From Pelodera strongyloides (taxonomy: Eukaryota > Nematoda > Chromadorea > Rhabditida > Rhabditidae), in contig JAANDG010000423.1 in the NCBI GenBank assembly GCA_036852015.1, positions 1 through 64,000 on the forward strand: DNA of 64,000 bases. Reading direction: 5' to 3'. The notes below the pieces were generated by a model. The model was not told the DNA's origin. It searched no databases and saw nothing but the letters and a program-made list of their open reading frames with translations. The position numbers and the translations under genes were made by a program. How positions within the stretch are numbered: position 1 is the first letter of the stretch; each line of letters starts with the position of its first letter. Positions 52,164 to 64,000 of this stretch are shown piece by piece.

Positions 52164-55100
52164 ACCACCATCTCTCACTTATCCAAAGATACTGAATGCA
52201 GGCATTAAAAGTTGTTCTTCATTCTAGAGCAATCTGAGGTCTTGGAATGGAGGCAGGCGGAGACGCGACAACTTTCTTTTGGGGCAAGTTTTTGTTTATT
52301 TAATGAATTTCAAAATTTCAAAAACAGTCACTCATTTGAGTCCTTGGAAGTACTCGGAGGGAATTTGCATATGGGCAGTGGAAATTGGCGAGAAAAGACG
52401 CATGTACCTGCAGTAGGCCTAGCCTGGGCGAAACTGCCCGCAGCAACTGCCTGAGTCAGAAGACAACGGCGAAGGGTAGATGTATGTTAATCTTCGGCGC
52501 GAACCACAAACTCTTCTGTGGATACCGCAAAATGTTTCCGTTTTCCAGTCTGACCATTATTGATTATTGTTATTTTTCTAAACTTTACTTGTTTTTAAGT
52601 GATCCGTCTGACTTCGAAGACTATGAAGATGACTATTCTGTGCGAGCTGTGGAAGTCTCATTTGATGATGATCAATACGGTACTTATTACTTATTACTAC
52701 CCGTTAATGGTCAGCAAACTAGGGAGCCGATCAATATCCTACGTCGTCCACATAGTTTTACATTTCTTTAAATTTCTGTTACGCTTCAAGAGCGTGCACC
52801 TTTATTCAAGGGAGTTCAAATACAAGGCTTGTGTTGCGTCATACTATCTCTCACCTTCACTCGAGTATGCTTGGCGCTGAGAGGCGCTTGCTTATGACAT
52901 GTTCCGCTTGCTTATGACATGTTCCGCAGAGGTCCGGAGCACAGGCGACGAGTTTTATACAATTCTCAGTCTCTCTTAATGTTGTGGCGCAACATCGGAA
53001 GCATTTTAGATTTGCCGCGCAGCAGTCGTATCGGCGAGTCGGTCGAAGAGGAGCATGAAGTAGAAGCTGACAAAGGGGTTTCTGACACGGTGCCGGTCCA
53101 CGGGATCGCTGACGTCGACGACGTCTTGTCCAGCGAGACTCATCCAGAAACGGCGTCAAGTTCTTTCCGACCCACGACGACCACAACCACTTCAGCACCA
53201 ATAAAAAGCACAAGCTCACCGTTTCACATGAGGAATGGTACTAAAGGTAGGCTTCATCTTGAGGAGCATTATGGTTGGCTGAGAGGTTATCATCTCCGAC
53301 TTTGTAGTTTGTAGTTTGTAGTTTGTTTGTAGTGAGTTGAGTTAAAGAAATATCACGAGATGGAATCCAGAGCCTGAAGGGCATTTCACTTAAAACGAAA
53401 ACCGGCCGGTTTTTGAACGCATCGTGGAAATCTGAATTCTTACGTATTTATGCGAATTTGCTCGAATTTAGCTAGATTTTTTTATTCTAACTTATGTTCA
53501 TTTACATAAGCTGCATAAGAATGAGTACTGGTGTACTCGATGTGTTTCAAAAACCAGCCGGTATTTTGCTTTAATATCTCTTTTCACCGTGAAGAACATT
53601 TTACTTGGAAAACAACGGTTAACATTTACCAAGAAGTCATTTGAATTTTTAGTGCGCACGAAGGCACGGCACTATACAGAATATTCAGAGGAGATGGAGC
53701 CACCTCCCCCTCAAACATCGCACTGTGTCTACAGGTAAACTTTAAAGTGGTATGGCACCTGGTTTTGAATTTTGTAGGCGTCAGTTGGACATGTTGCAAA
53801 TTGTATTCTGCCGAAAAGTCTCGGTGCGAAATTTGCATAAAATACATGCAGTTTCAGATCATTTACCTTTACAGTTAGAACAGGTAAACGACAATTATGC
53901 ACACGGTTTCCAGATTGTTTATTTTCACCATGAAACATCTCGAAAATTGAGCCGAATTTCGCATAACGAAAGTACCATAAGGCAAACGCTGGTGATGTAA
54001 GGGCCTTATATACTAATTAGATTACAGGGACATGGGGTCGAGCTCATGTAGACTAAACTACTAAACTAACTATGTATAGAAATCTCACAGTTTTTCAACA
54101 ACAAGTTTTTCAACAATCAAGTAGAAACTCCATTTTCAGACATTTGAATGATGAACTCTATCGATATTGTCTTCTTATTCACTCGCAACACGATGGAGAC
54201 CGATGTCATGAACATCGGGGACATAGGATATGTTGCTGCTTTGTGGCTCCAGGTGGGAAGAATTAGCATTTCCTTCAAATACTGGTCCAGTCAGGCTGTG
54301 AATAATTACCAGCCTATCAAAATTATCGTCTGGGACTTTTAGTGTACGATCTCGGTTACATGTGAATACCACTTCCTGTACCCTGTACCTCATAATCAGA
54401 TAATCATTGCTCTATATTTTCCAAACTGAATTATACCTTACCACCTTTTATCACCTGTAGCATGACTCTTTTTAGATAAGGAAACCTGTGACCCAGAAGA
54501 GTTGGACCTGGTGGAGCGACCACCGGAGGGCCCACCACCAAAGGTTGCTGATTTTTCTGTACTTTTTTTCCTTTACTAGAAACCTAGCGAATACAAGTTT
54601 CTGGACAAAGCTGCGGAAAGTTGTGCAAAATGCGGATAAATGCGTAAAATATGAGAGCCCCTAAAATGTCAGTAAAATAGACAATTGTCGTCCACGTTTC
54701 ACTGTGGTATCTCTAATTTATCACCTGCAACTGCTATTATCTTGCGGACTTCGTAACTTCATAGATAAAATGAACTAACCTTCATTTAATAATAATAATA
54801 ATAATTTATTACGCACAAAGACAATCAAAGAAAGCAATTAACGTGCAGTGTGTATAAAATCAATACTAAATCAATAAAACAAATAAATGGTAGTAAAACT
54901 CCACAGCACGCAAATTGAAGAATCAAAAGGAGTTGTACGTTTGTTCAATCATAGGGACAAAATTAGGTTATACAAAATTACAAAATTTATACAAAATTAT
55001 TTATACAAAATTAGGTTCATTTAACGGCCGCGATGTTGACAACGTCGACCACCATGGAACCATCGACAACGTCCACCACCACAACCACCACCACGACGAC

Positions 55101-55754
55101 AACGACAACGACGAGCACGACGTCAACGGAGGCACCTCCTCCAACCGTGTCGTCGGTAAAGGTGTCGTCAAAAAGAAAGAAGAAGAAACCAACACCACCA
55201 CCTACTGGACAGAATAAGTAAGTAATCACCTCTCATCTGATTTGTTTGCGTATTCTGATCAGTTCTGTGTGTTCTGTGATGGAAAGTTATGAGATTCCCC
55301 ATATTCAAACTCTGGGACAATCCTGCACCCACTTTATTTTACAATAATAATTTATTACGTACTAAACAAATAAAAAAGCAATGTAACGCGCAAATTGTGC
55401 TTTAAAATAGTCTGGTAAATCGGGTACTATAGCTGTAGCCTCGGCGGGAGTACTGTGTGGGAAAAAATGCAACTTGGAGGAAACTCTATACCACAAACTG
55501 TTTTACTATAGTTCTTGTTATCCGAAGTCTCCTGTGGCTTTGCCTACGTCGTTAATGACAATAGTTTAGTTATCAATAATTAACAATACGTTAGTTATCA
55601 CGTTAAATTTGAACAATTTTTCAGATGTCGTGTTGTCTACCCGAAAGGAAAGTTGGGTCACAAACGAAGACCCGTACTTATATGCTCAGCAACAAGCAAT
55701 TACACCGTACACATTTCCTTAATTATCTCATTCATTTATTGTTTTATGTTATAA
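50369..55754 (+). CDS. Predicted cell-surface protein with Cys-rich modules and Thr-rich stalk, 12 exons, about 492 aa
   Basis: Exons are 50369-50473, 50834-50956, 51137-51221, 51925-52067, 52444-52475, 52600-52679, 52932-53246, 53653-53734, 54140-54252, 54476-54543, 55015-55217 and 55625-55754; all phases agree. Order: signal peptide (residues 1-26, 'LYFFFIFILLTTA'), Cys-rich module (about 36-130; 'FCRTG', 'ECPTASLTCGYLEF', 'VYECLEYG', 'IRCESTVCGAGAIGC'), acidic stretch ('DEYEEYEGEEEEMEDFE'), Ser/Thr-rich segment with TTTTTT, a second Cys-rich module (about 315-370; 'SHCVYR', 'LYRYCLL', 'DRCHEH', 'ICCCFVAP', 'ETCD'), a poly-Thr mucin-like stretch (about 390-420), a basic patch (SKRKKKK), a Cys pair and a hydrophobic end ('ISLIISFIYCFML'). 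The CCC...C-D ending recalls Ly6 and nematode ET modules, but weakly. The terminus suggests a GPI signal or membrane anchor. I do not recognise an orthologue. The ends of exons 2 and 3 are the least certain. Confidence 0.72.
51242..51306. mobile_element. Solo end of GAGGCC-ATTCACCAC element in intron 3 of the 50369 gene
   Basis: 'GGAGTGGTGAATACGGCCTC' preceded by CAGGGGTAAAC; no left end was found. Confidence 0.6.
52082..52165. repeat. (CT)n tract in intron 4 of the 50369 gene
   Basis: Imperfect CTCTCT pyrimidine tract starting about 15 nt after the exon donor. Confidence 0.95.
52887..52926 (+). repeat. Perfect 20-bp tandem duplication at the exon 7 acceptor
   Basis: CTTGCTTATGACATGTTCCG occurs twice in a row and ends immediately before the CAGAG acceptor of exon 7 of the 50369 gene. 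Confidence 0.95.
53389..53574. mobile_element. CCGGCCGG-type palindromic element in intron 7 of the 50369 gene
   Basis: 'AACCGGCCGGTTTTTGAACG', 'TTTGCTCGAATTTAGCTAGA' and 'GTTTCAAAAACCAGCCGGTA' with TTTTGCTTTAA. Confidence 0.85.
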
Positions 55755-55756
55755 AT

Positions 55757-55762
55757 AATAAA
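55757..55762 (+). promoter_or_regulatory. AATAAA polyadenylation signal candidate
   Basis: An AATAAA lies three bases after the stop codon of the 50369-55754 gene, giving a very short 3' UTR. A second AATAAA at 56044-56049 is an alternative. Confidence 0.3.
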
Positions 55763-57481
55763 TTATATCAAATTTTCTGCTCGTCGTTTTTATTTTCGTT
55801 GGTCAAGCAGAAGTCAGAAATGAACAGTCAAAAGAAAACGCTCTTGTACCCTTGTTATTATTGCGGGAGGTGGTAATTCAGTCTGGGTTTCTTTTCTAAT
55901 GAAGCACATAGCAAAGTGAGGAGTGCATGGACATGGCATAGAAACTAAACGACCTTGAAGCAACTTTTAAAAACGTTGAGGGGTATGCCTCATAGATCTC
56001 ATTCTCATTCGTCAAAGTTTCAAATTACTAAAATTGTGAACTTGAATAAAGTTCAGATCAGACACAACATATCGTATAACTAGATGTATCGGTGAACTAC
56101 TTTCATGCATGATAATTTTATCGTTTCGGCGTATACCCTATGCATATACTTTGATATGGCCTTATCAAAGATTCTTTGTCTTTTCTTCTTTTTTTCCATA
56201 GTTGTTTATTTCTTTCCTGTGTATTTTATTTGTTCAGAGCACTCGCGCGTAGGGCTAGGCGTAAACAAGGGGGCGGGGCCAAACGACAAAGAATTCTTCA
56301 CACAAGAGCGCAGAGTTTCAGAGGCGTCAGAGTATCTAGAATGGAGCCATCTGCCTTATTTCAATCTACACATACTACACGACACACCGACGAGCATAGT
56401 TACCAACCGCTATTATGATTACCCCTAGGTTAAAGCGGTATGGCACGTGGTTTGAAACACGCATAAACTCATGTATCATGTTCCACTCTGTGCTGCCAAC
56501 GGGGCACTGAAAATATAACTCTCGTAAATGCAGTTGTCTATCGTAGGTTTTTTTATAATCAATTTACAGTAACCGTAATTTCAGTTACATAAGAAAAATA
56601 AATATAAGCGTGTCGGTCATATTATGTATACCTTATTTTATAAATGATTTGTTCCTTTTTTGGTAGAGTTGCTCTTCTATTCGCTGTTGGCCGAAAAATA
56701 TATTCATTGAAAAGTATAGTTTAATATTTACACTAAATAATTCCCAAGTACATAGTAACCGGTTCAAAAAAGAGTTGTATGGTTGCGGGCTTTTAATCCG
56801 TTCTTCTGCGTTTAAAATAATCACACATATTATATCGCAGTACACATTTATTATGTGTTATATTTGACAATACAATTCATAAATAATGATATATTTTGCT
56901 TAATAACAATATTTATTAATTAGTCCTACATATGTGTGAAGATTAGTTCTTGCGACACACGCTAAGCGTGCGTGCACATTTTAGAATTTAGCATAGTATG
57001 TTCGTTTGTAGCTGCCCTCCCCCCTTTAGACCACGCTAGCGCCAGCCGTGCTACCACTGCTAGGGTGGTATTGACTAAAACCGCCCGCGGGCTGTCACGC
57101 TTTCCCCTACCCTTTCAGGGTTTGAAGTTTTCCTACCAGTCTACCATTTTACATGTGTAAACAAACCATTTCACACCATTTCTATAAGACATATTCTTTT
57201 ACTAATTTCGTGGCGCACTTCAATTGTGAGTACTTGTTTGTTATCTAGGCTTTTATAGTAAAGAAATGTATTATATTTAATTGTTCTTATTGTTAGATAC
57301 TAAAGTTTCCGTATTAGTTCATTTAGCGTCATGTCTAAAAGTAGTCGTTTCCATGGGGCCAAAGGCTTACGTTTCACACATGAAGCATTGAAATACGACT
57401 TTTCATGTGTATACATATGTATAGATATGGGGACATTCTGGGTGTATATTCTGGGAAAAATTTATGAACTCTTTATGAATG

Positions 57482-57543
57482 TAAATTTTGACTGTGATCG
57501 AAAAATTGGGGTATTCGATTTTTCGATCGCAGTCAAAATTTAT
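57482..57543. repeat. Short hairpin
   Basis: 'TAAATTTTGACTGTGATCGA' and its complement flank AAAATTGGGGTATTCG; arms of about 25 bp. Confidence 0.85.
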
Positions 57544-58204
57544 GAAATTTGGCTTAGGACGCCATAAAGTCCTTGTATTATTTGCATTCACTTTGGCTAT
57601 TTATGTATATAATTTATGATTAATATCATATTCTTAATTCGTATTTTATGTATTATTTCTCTGTTTATTTATGTATTTAAAATAATTTTGAATGATAATA
57701 AGTAATGTATTTTTATTTCTAAATAGTTTTTAATAATAATAATTAACCTTTAATAAAATTAAAACTTCTAAAAAATTTCAATTTCATAAGAAGAAATAAA
57801 TATTCTTTTATGCTGTTACCACGTATTTTATTAGTCAACTTTATCTAACAATAATAAAAAATATCGTTTTTAAATCATAACGAAAAAATTTTATTTCATT
57901 TTTTTTTGTAGTTACCATATAAATATTATTACAGCTAATGTTTGGTCCCATAAAAAAAAACTGATTACATGTCTTTTTATGGCTCTGACCCTTTAGGTAG
58001 TATACATAGTTTTAGTTGAAGTTCCTCGGAAAAAGGCGCACCATTTAAACCATTGTCAAGCATTTGAAAGCAACATTTTCTATTGTTAGCCAATGCGCAA
58101 TTATTGCAAACTTTTCCCGTTTTACTTTTCTTTGAAAAAGTTCTTCCAAAACGAGTTCACCTGTCTACTTTACTTTTTGACTGCTTTTTACGTTTTTTTT
58201 TTAA

Positions 58205-58325
58205 TTAATTTAAATTAAATTATAAACATTATAAAAAATGTCCGAAATTTCGAGTCTTATAATATTTTGCTAAAAAAAAATAATTTAAATTAAATTATGA
58301 AAATTATAAAAAATTCCGAAATTTC
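58205..58325 (+). repeat. Direct duplication of an AT-rich 45-bp block
   Basis: 'AATTTAAATTAAATTATAAA' to CCGAAATTTCG is repeated with small changes about 70 bp later. Confidence 0.8.
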
Positions 58326-58445
58326 GTCTTCAGGGTAACATTATTTTGGCATAATATATATTTTATTTATGTCATATTTTCAGGTTATGTTTTACATTAA
58401 TTGGAGTAGTTAAACCCGTGTAAAGAAGAGAAAAAGTGGTGCAAA

Positions 58446-61400
58446 ATGCCCAAGAACAAGAGGGTCACCCTGGAAGAACCAAGTCGGTTATTATTTATTT
58501 ATTAGATAAATAAAGCGAAATGATACTCGGTTTTTGAAGCGTATGCCGGAAGAACTGTATTCCCTTATGGTTTATGCAAGTGAATATCGTTGAGAAAAAA
58601 TCCCCCAGCATCACGCGCATTTATTTACTTAGCCAGCATACGTTTCAAAAACTGGTTGTTATATCGCTTTAAATATAAAATAGTTTGTTTTCATCATTCT
58701 TAAGCACTTTTACTGCTTTTTCTCTTTGTGATTTTATGATTTCTAAATATTTTGTGTGACTTTTTTATTTCTTTTTCCATGCAATGTATGTCAACTTACA
58801 ACACTGGGTTTTTCATCCGCCTGGCATAAAGTATTGGCGTTTTTGCTTTGAAAATCTTTGCCCACATCCACTTCTTTCCTTCCTTATATTTTTAGCCACT
58901 CATTTTTTCCAAGAAAACTCAGAAGTTGAGCCGTAAGTGCGCCAGATTGTGGCCGTATGTACGCCGCGAATTTTCCGACATTTATTAATCGCTCTCGCGT
59001 CACGCGTCATTCCCCACCGATTCGCCGTATTTTATTCATTGTGTTATTGTTCGTTTCTTGGTTTCTATTAGAGACATCTTGCATTTGAATACATTTTCCT
59101 TAAAAAGTCAAAAAGTGAGCGTTCATGCATTGACTGGCCATTATTCATATTTCCGTGAAACGTATTCTTTATTATATAAAACGTCAAGCAATATAAATAT
59201 GTATACGATCATTTGGACATCTCATTGCCAGAACACTTCACGGATTTCAGATGCAGTTTTGGAAAAATTTGTGGTACCTAGGCCAGGGGCAGACTAAAAA
59301 AACGTTAAACTTTAGTTTAACAAGTACGGATGACAATTAGCGGAAAGTGAAAACCGAGACAGGAAAAAAATAATAACACATCGAAAAGGAAAATTTATTA
59401 GCATAATTTTCGGTTCTTCCTAGATATATTCGCAAATCAGATCTAGTTGTACGGAAAGCGGAATACTGTTTCAACAAGCGGTTGTTATATCGCTTTGACG
59501 TAGCCAATCAACATGCTCCGAACCACTATCCCAGTTCACTATCCGAATCATTGAGCTGATTAGGGTCAGATCCTTTGAAATGACATATTTTTCATTTATC
59601 TTCTTATTTCATGGAGTAGAGAACCTCATCCAAAATATATTACCGATAAAATGAAATATAAATACGATATTTTTGCCCGAATCAGTTGAGCAAAGTACAA
59701 ATTCCGCTTGCAGGGTTTTCGGGATCATTGTCGAAGATTTACTAGACAAGACAATCAAAAATCAAAGTCACAAACACAAAAAAAAGATAAATGTCTGATT
59801 GATAATTGCTTACAGCATAAATAAAGTAATTCACCTTCCCGGTACTCACCCCTAATCTGATATGTTTGGTGTGCAGCGTATTCTGAAGAGTTTTGTGCTC
59901 GGAAAGTGATGAAAAAACTGGGGTCCAAAGTGACCTATTTGAACTTGCAACTCATTAAAATATTCATATGACCTTCAGTCTTTGATTGATCCTTAAGCTT
60001 TGGTATTCAGCATCAGACGTCACCTCCGTTTCGCGTGAGCTCTCCGAATGCCGTAATCGACTAGATGAGAGAGTGGAGGAAAACAAGAGAAATCGACAAG
60101 TGATACAGGATATCAGTGATCAGGTATTGATTGGACTGCTCTCATATAGATTCTGCGCAAATTTTTAAAGGTTGGACCAAATTGATATTTTGCAGGGCGT
60201 AACCGTAACCTGGGAAGGAATCACTGGTCCCACCTCCGTCCCATCTCTATCATTTCCCTATATTGATATTGATAATCACCATGCTAATCATTATTTTTGT
60301 AATAAAGTATATATAGGTACAAAAGTACCGTACTAAAGCCGCGGAACGTGATGCGTTATTAGCTGGAAGTCGCCTTTCTCATCATCAGTCGTTGGGAAGA
60401 CTGGATATGACACCGCAGTCGCATAAAAGGTAAGATTTGGAGTTTAACTTTGCTTTATGTATGAGATATTTCGGTAAGATAAAGACGATTTGTCTCAACT
60501 TTGTCCGTCGCAGTTTTATGCCAAATTGGTTGGATATGCTGAGAGGCCGCCACAAAGGAAACACCGAGATTCAAGTATGTACGTGGTTCACGTAAACCTT
60601 TCAGTGGCCTCTATACTTCGGTGGATACGTCGTTCACGGAACCCTCGTTACTTCAGATATCGCCCCTTCATCGATCGTCGCCTTTCATGAACAGGTAAAC
60701 GAGTGGATTTTAGTACTTCTTTTTAGATAAGTGCAGTTTGATTCTAGAGTTACTAGGCTACTAGTAACTAGTACTAGACTACTAGTAACTAGTACTAGTC
60801 TTTCATTATTCATCATCCTGTTCTGAACCTATGCGGATGCATACTTACGTTCTCAACGTGTAACTCAGAATTGTATACATACATTGTAGACGAAACTGAG
60901 AGATATTGTGAGTAGCATATTATTGTATTAATTACTAATTCCTTTCCAGATCCTATGACCTCCTCGTCGACCGTCCCCATCATGACACACTCAACGTGAA
61001 CATCGATCCAACGATGTTTCAACAGGACAATCAGATGGAGGACGTGTTCAACAAGCTCAAGACGCTCATGTTTAAGTAAGTCGGTTTTGGAGTTTAGAGA
61101 TATTATCTCACTCTTTACCCCTCTTCCTCTCCCTCTCTCTTTCCCTCTCTCTCTCTCTCGCGCGCTCTCGCTCTCTCTCTCTCTCTCTTTCTGAGTTCTC
61201 GTGCTCAACATTTCTACTCTCTGTGTCTCTGTGTCTCGCACTCTCCAGTTCTCCTGATATAGTACAAAAGAAAAGAGTACGATGAATTTGCGTAAAGTTT
61301 ATCTAAACAAAAAAATTGAGCTACCAGCTAGTGATTCTACTAACACGAATAATGTGCGTCTACTCTAAACTATGCTTATACTATGCTCCAGAATTTTTCG

Positions 61401-64000
61401 TATAAAAACCGTTATTCTTCGCTTTAAAAATAAGAGTAAACGTGGGAATAATAGCCCATTTTCACATGAAAACTTCCTCATATGGTGTTGATATATTGCC
61501 GCTATAAGACCCCAAATTGGCCCCTATTACGGTGAATAAATCAAAATATGAGAGCGTGAGGAGACCAATTTTTCCAAAGTATGCAAAAGCATTTAGTTAG
61601 CTGAAAATTCCATCACTTCTAGTCAAAGGGGATTAAGAAATTCAAAGATATAATATTATTAAATATTTATAAGGTAATAGTGGATTCGGACGCGCAGTAA
61701 ACATAATGCATAATAATAATACAACAGGTTTATTAGAAAAGAATAGTAATAAAAATAAGGATTTCTTGAGCTAGCGAAACATGAACATTTTCTGGTTATT
61801 ACTATTTTAGTTAACTTTTATAAAAATTTAAATAATTTGTGAATTTAGGAATAATTCCTTGGAAGAGGTGAATGAAATGCTCAAGGCCGAAAACGATGCC
61901 GCTCTCGCCGCTAATGTTAGTCTCAGGTATGATGTGTGTAGATTATACTGTGTACTTTGTAGTGTGTAATTTGTAGTATGTTGCTTGTACTACAGAATAA
62001 TTAGAAAATAGTGATAATTTATTACATCCAGAAGATGCGCAAAAATAACGACGGAAATGGACATTTTTTTAAAACAAGGGAGACCAGTTATAAACAGAGT
62101 ATAGTGTAGGCAACGTTGACATGTGTCAGAAAGTTCTGCAACTTGACCGACGTGCCGGCGTTTTTAGAGCTGACGTAGGCGAGCTGACCCGACTCCTTCA
62201 AACACTACAACGCGATCTCGCCGACGAACAGAAGCGATTTAGTGGCGAGAATGAGGTACTGTTTAGAAGTTACTTCCATTTTCGTATTTTAGGACAGTCG
62301 AGAGTTGACTGTATTTTTTTATTCATTCTTATGCCCTAGTATGTGTGCTTGCCAAAAGTTAACTATGCACTTTCACGCATTCGAATAAATAAAGCCTCGG
62401 GTCGTATTGCTTGTGCACCTGACCGAGCTAACTGGGATATTTTGAAATACAGTGCTAGAGTCAATCGTACTATATTTACGGTAGAAATATGAGACATCCC
62501 TGTAGAGATACGGTATATCCCTAATGGCGCAGCGATTCACTCATCGAACTTGTAGTTCACTTTTGTAGCTTACTTTCTAGTTTGGATTAGAAAGTAAATT
62601 ACAAAAGTAAAAGATTGTTTCAGAGAAGTAAGCGTCGTGCCGACTACGAACACAAATTACTTCTTCAACTTTGGAAAGCGTTTCTAGCGCTCAAGAAACA
62701 GGTATTTCTATATTTACTGTTTTTATTTACACATGGTTAATTGAAAACGAGAATAGGAATCATACCGTAACCAGGGAGTCATACTGTATAACATATGCAT
62801 ACATATACACTATACGTCTTTTACTGTATGTGTATTTATAATTTTTCGACAAAAATCACAAACAGGATGTTCTAAAATGAACTAAATATTAACGCTATTA
62901 GTGTACTACTTCTTACCATGTTCTATGTTTCAGTATATATTTCATTCTTCATAAATTTCATAGTAAATTCAGACGCGAGAGTTGAAAACATCGACCGTGG
63001 AGGAGTTAGAGAAGCAGAGTACCGAGTTCCTACGATGTTCTACCGCTCTGCAACGGGCGGTACGAGACGCGGAGGCGAAGGTTAATGATAATAATTTATT
63101 GGTAATGAAACAACACAAATAACAGTGTACATAATAACCAAATGGTTACCCTCCTAAGATGAAGTGCCGTACGACGCATACATTCTAATAAGGGACCTAG
63201 TATTTCAATTTCAGCGTTCTGTAAGTTCTGGAACAATACCCAGAACACTAATTGCAACTAGCATTAGTTCAATCCCTCATCCCAGACCAATACACCTCAC
63301 CTTTTATTCAACATTCAACATTTCAACATTTATTAGCATAAGCACACACCCATATGGGTGGAAATCAATAGAAGTACCAATAAACTGCAAATAATAATGA
63401 GAAGTAAAGTACAAATTAATTAAATAACGATGTATCAACAACAACAACAACAAGTAACAATATTAACAATTTAAGCATAACAATATAACAGTCAGAAATT
63501 CAACCAAACCACGACACTTTTAGCGCTGTTACGTTGTCGCCAGATTGAACACCGTAGATCTCATGTTACTGGAAAATCATTGTGATGTATTTATCAAATT
63601 TCGTTTGATTCCTCTTTAGGCTACACGATCTCAAATGGAAATGTTGCGCGATAGAGATGGCATAGCCGAGGACCTACTCATCAAGTACGAACACATGGTG
63701 ACAAGGAATTCGCAGGTTTCACTTTTTCCTTCTGTTTAATTTATCACTAGTTCTGTAACAATCATATATGTGCCACCGCTTAGTAGCACGTTAGGGTAGA
63801 GGTACTATGATAGAAGAGGCCTTTAACATCTTAGACATCACGAAGATGTGTTGATACCATGTTTATACCTCGCCAGACGTCGCAGCCATACGCCATACCT
63901 TTCATTATCCGAAGATGTTAAAGGCTGTTGTCGGTAATAATACCGTGTTAAAGAGGCTGTATTACGGTATTAATTAAAGATAAACTTCGTTTTAGGTCGA
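58446..64000 (+). CDS. che-10: Rootletin / CHE-10-like coiled-coil protein, 5' part, runs off the right edge
   Basis: Rootletin builds the striated rootlet under the basal body of cilia; in C. elegans che-10 acts in sensory neurons. Exons are 58446-58482, 60011-60123, 60317-60429, 60514-60574, 60657-60694, 60950-61075, 61849-61926, 62168-62255, 62624-62701, 62973-63080, 63620-63715, and a start at 63996 that continues past the edge. Phases are consistent and about 312 aa are covered. Most of the peptide is heptad-like and charged. The strongest match to human rootletin is 'HKLLLQLWKAFLALKKQ' followed by 'TRELKTSTVEELEKQSTEFL', aligned with 'SRLLLLWRQVVGFRRLVSEV'. 'LEEVNEMLKAEN' fits 'LAQVNAMLREQL', and 'RLDERVEENKRNRQ' fits the earlier coil. 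The start ATG at 58446 (caaaATGCCC) is joined by phase to exon 60011. Two further small segments between them could be included. Confidence 0.82.
58511..58676. mobile_element. Diverged CCGGCCGG-related palindrome in rootletin intron 1
   Basis: AATAAAGCGAAATGATACTC, TTTTTGAAGCGTATGCC, and on the right 'AGCATACGTTTCAAAAACTG' with TTATATCGCTTTAAA. Confidence 0.65.
58896..59270 (+). other. che-10: Tentative extra small exons of the rootletin gene
   Basis: Segment 58896-58932 (acceptor 'tatttttag', donor GTAAGT) accepts phase 1 and leaves phase 2. Segment 59251-59270 (acceptor 'ggatttcag', donor GTGGTA) accepts phase 2 and leaves phase 1. Together they insert 57 nt between 58482 and 60011 and keep the frame, encoding roughly 'THFFQENSEVEP' plus six residues. 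Direct splicing of 58482 to 60011 is also in frame. There is no homology to decide. Confidence 0.3.
61107..61230. repeat. CT-rich tract in rootletin intron after exon 61075
   Basis: CTCTCT with CGCGCGCTCTCG interruption; reverse-strand frames through it are artefacts. Confidence 0.95.

Larger units (their letters stand above)
55755..58445. other. Intergenic stretch between the surface-protein gene and rootletin gene
   Basis: No gene seen. It contains a 62-bp hairpin (57482-57543), an AT-rich low-complexity region at 57580-58000 and a direct duplication at 58205-58325. A GC-rich patch at 56960-57120 has only short frames. Confidence 0.45.

Noticed and set aside
52226..52290. Candidate exon with acceptor 'cattctag' encoding SNLRSWNGG
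   Set aside because: Exon 4 joins 52444-52475 directly in phase, continuing the acidic stretch; the candidate has a poor donor (GTTTTT).

Overview
The window reads as a nematode genome. It carries interstitial runs of the nematode telomere hexamer TTAGGC. Its introns mostly end in TTTCAG, TTCCAG or TTTAG. The reconstructed genes include a PLC-gamma of the plc-3 type, a rootletin of the che-10 type and a probable transthyretin-like secreted protein, a family that is strongly expanded in nematodes. Non-coding DNA dominates and is AT-rich, full of short palindromic transposons and microsatellites. The species cannot be named from this sequence. All gene models were joined by hand from GT/AG sites and reading phase, without transcript data.

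Layout. 1-6.8 kb is repeat-rich, with two copies of an element associated with a 'GAGCTGCCAAACC' satellite. 6.8-9.5 kb (minus strand) holds a four-exon gene for an unrecognised secreted six-cysteine protein of 173 aa, with a possible alternative exon. 9.5-25.1 kb has no gene I can support and is built from hairpin elements, low-complexity DNA and tRNA-like sequence. 25.16-41.06 kb (plus) holds a complete 39-exon phospholipase C-gamma of 1331 aa with the order PH, EF-hands, X, split PH, SH2, SH2, SH3, split PH, Y, C2 and a basic tail. 44.2-44.8 kb (minus) holds a small transthyretin-like secreted protein. 50.37-55.75 kb (plus) holds a 12-exon gene for an unrecognised protein of about 492 aa with a signal peptide, Cys-rich modules, acidic and Thr-rich stretches and a hydrophobic C-terminus. 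58.45 kb to the right edge (plus) holds the 5' part of a rootletin/CHE-10 coiled-coil gene.

There is no sign of an operon or shared pathway. PLC-gamma is a cytoplasmic signalling enzyme, rootletin is a ciliary rootlet structural protein, and the other three are predicted secreted or surface proteins. The main non-genic theme is the density of self-complementary elements. At least a dozen PLC-gamma introns carry one, so the primary transcript should contain many strong hairpins.
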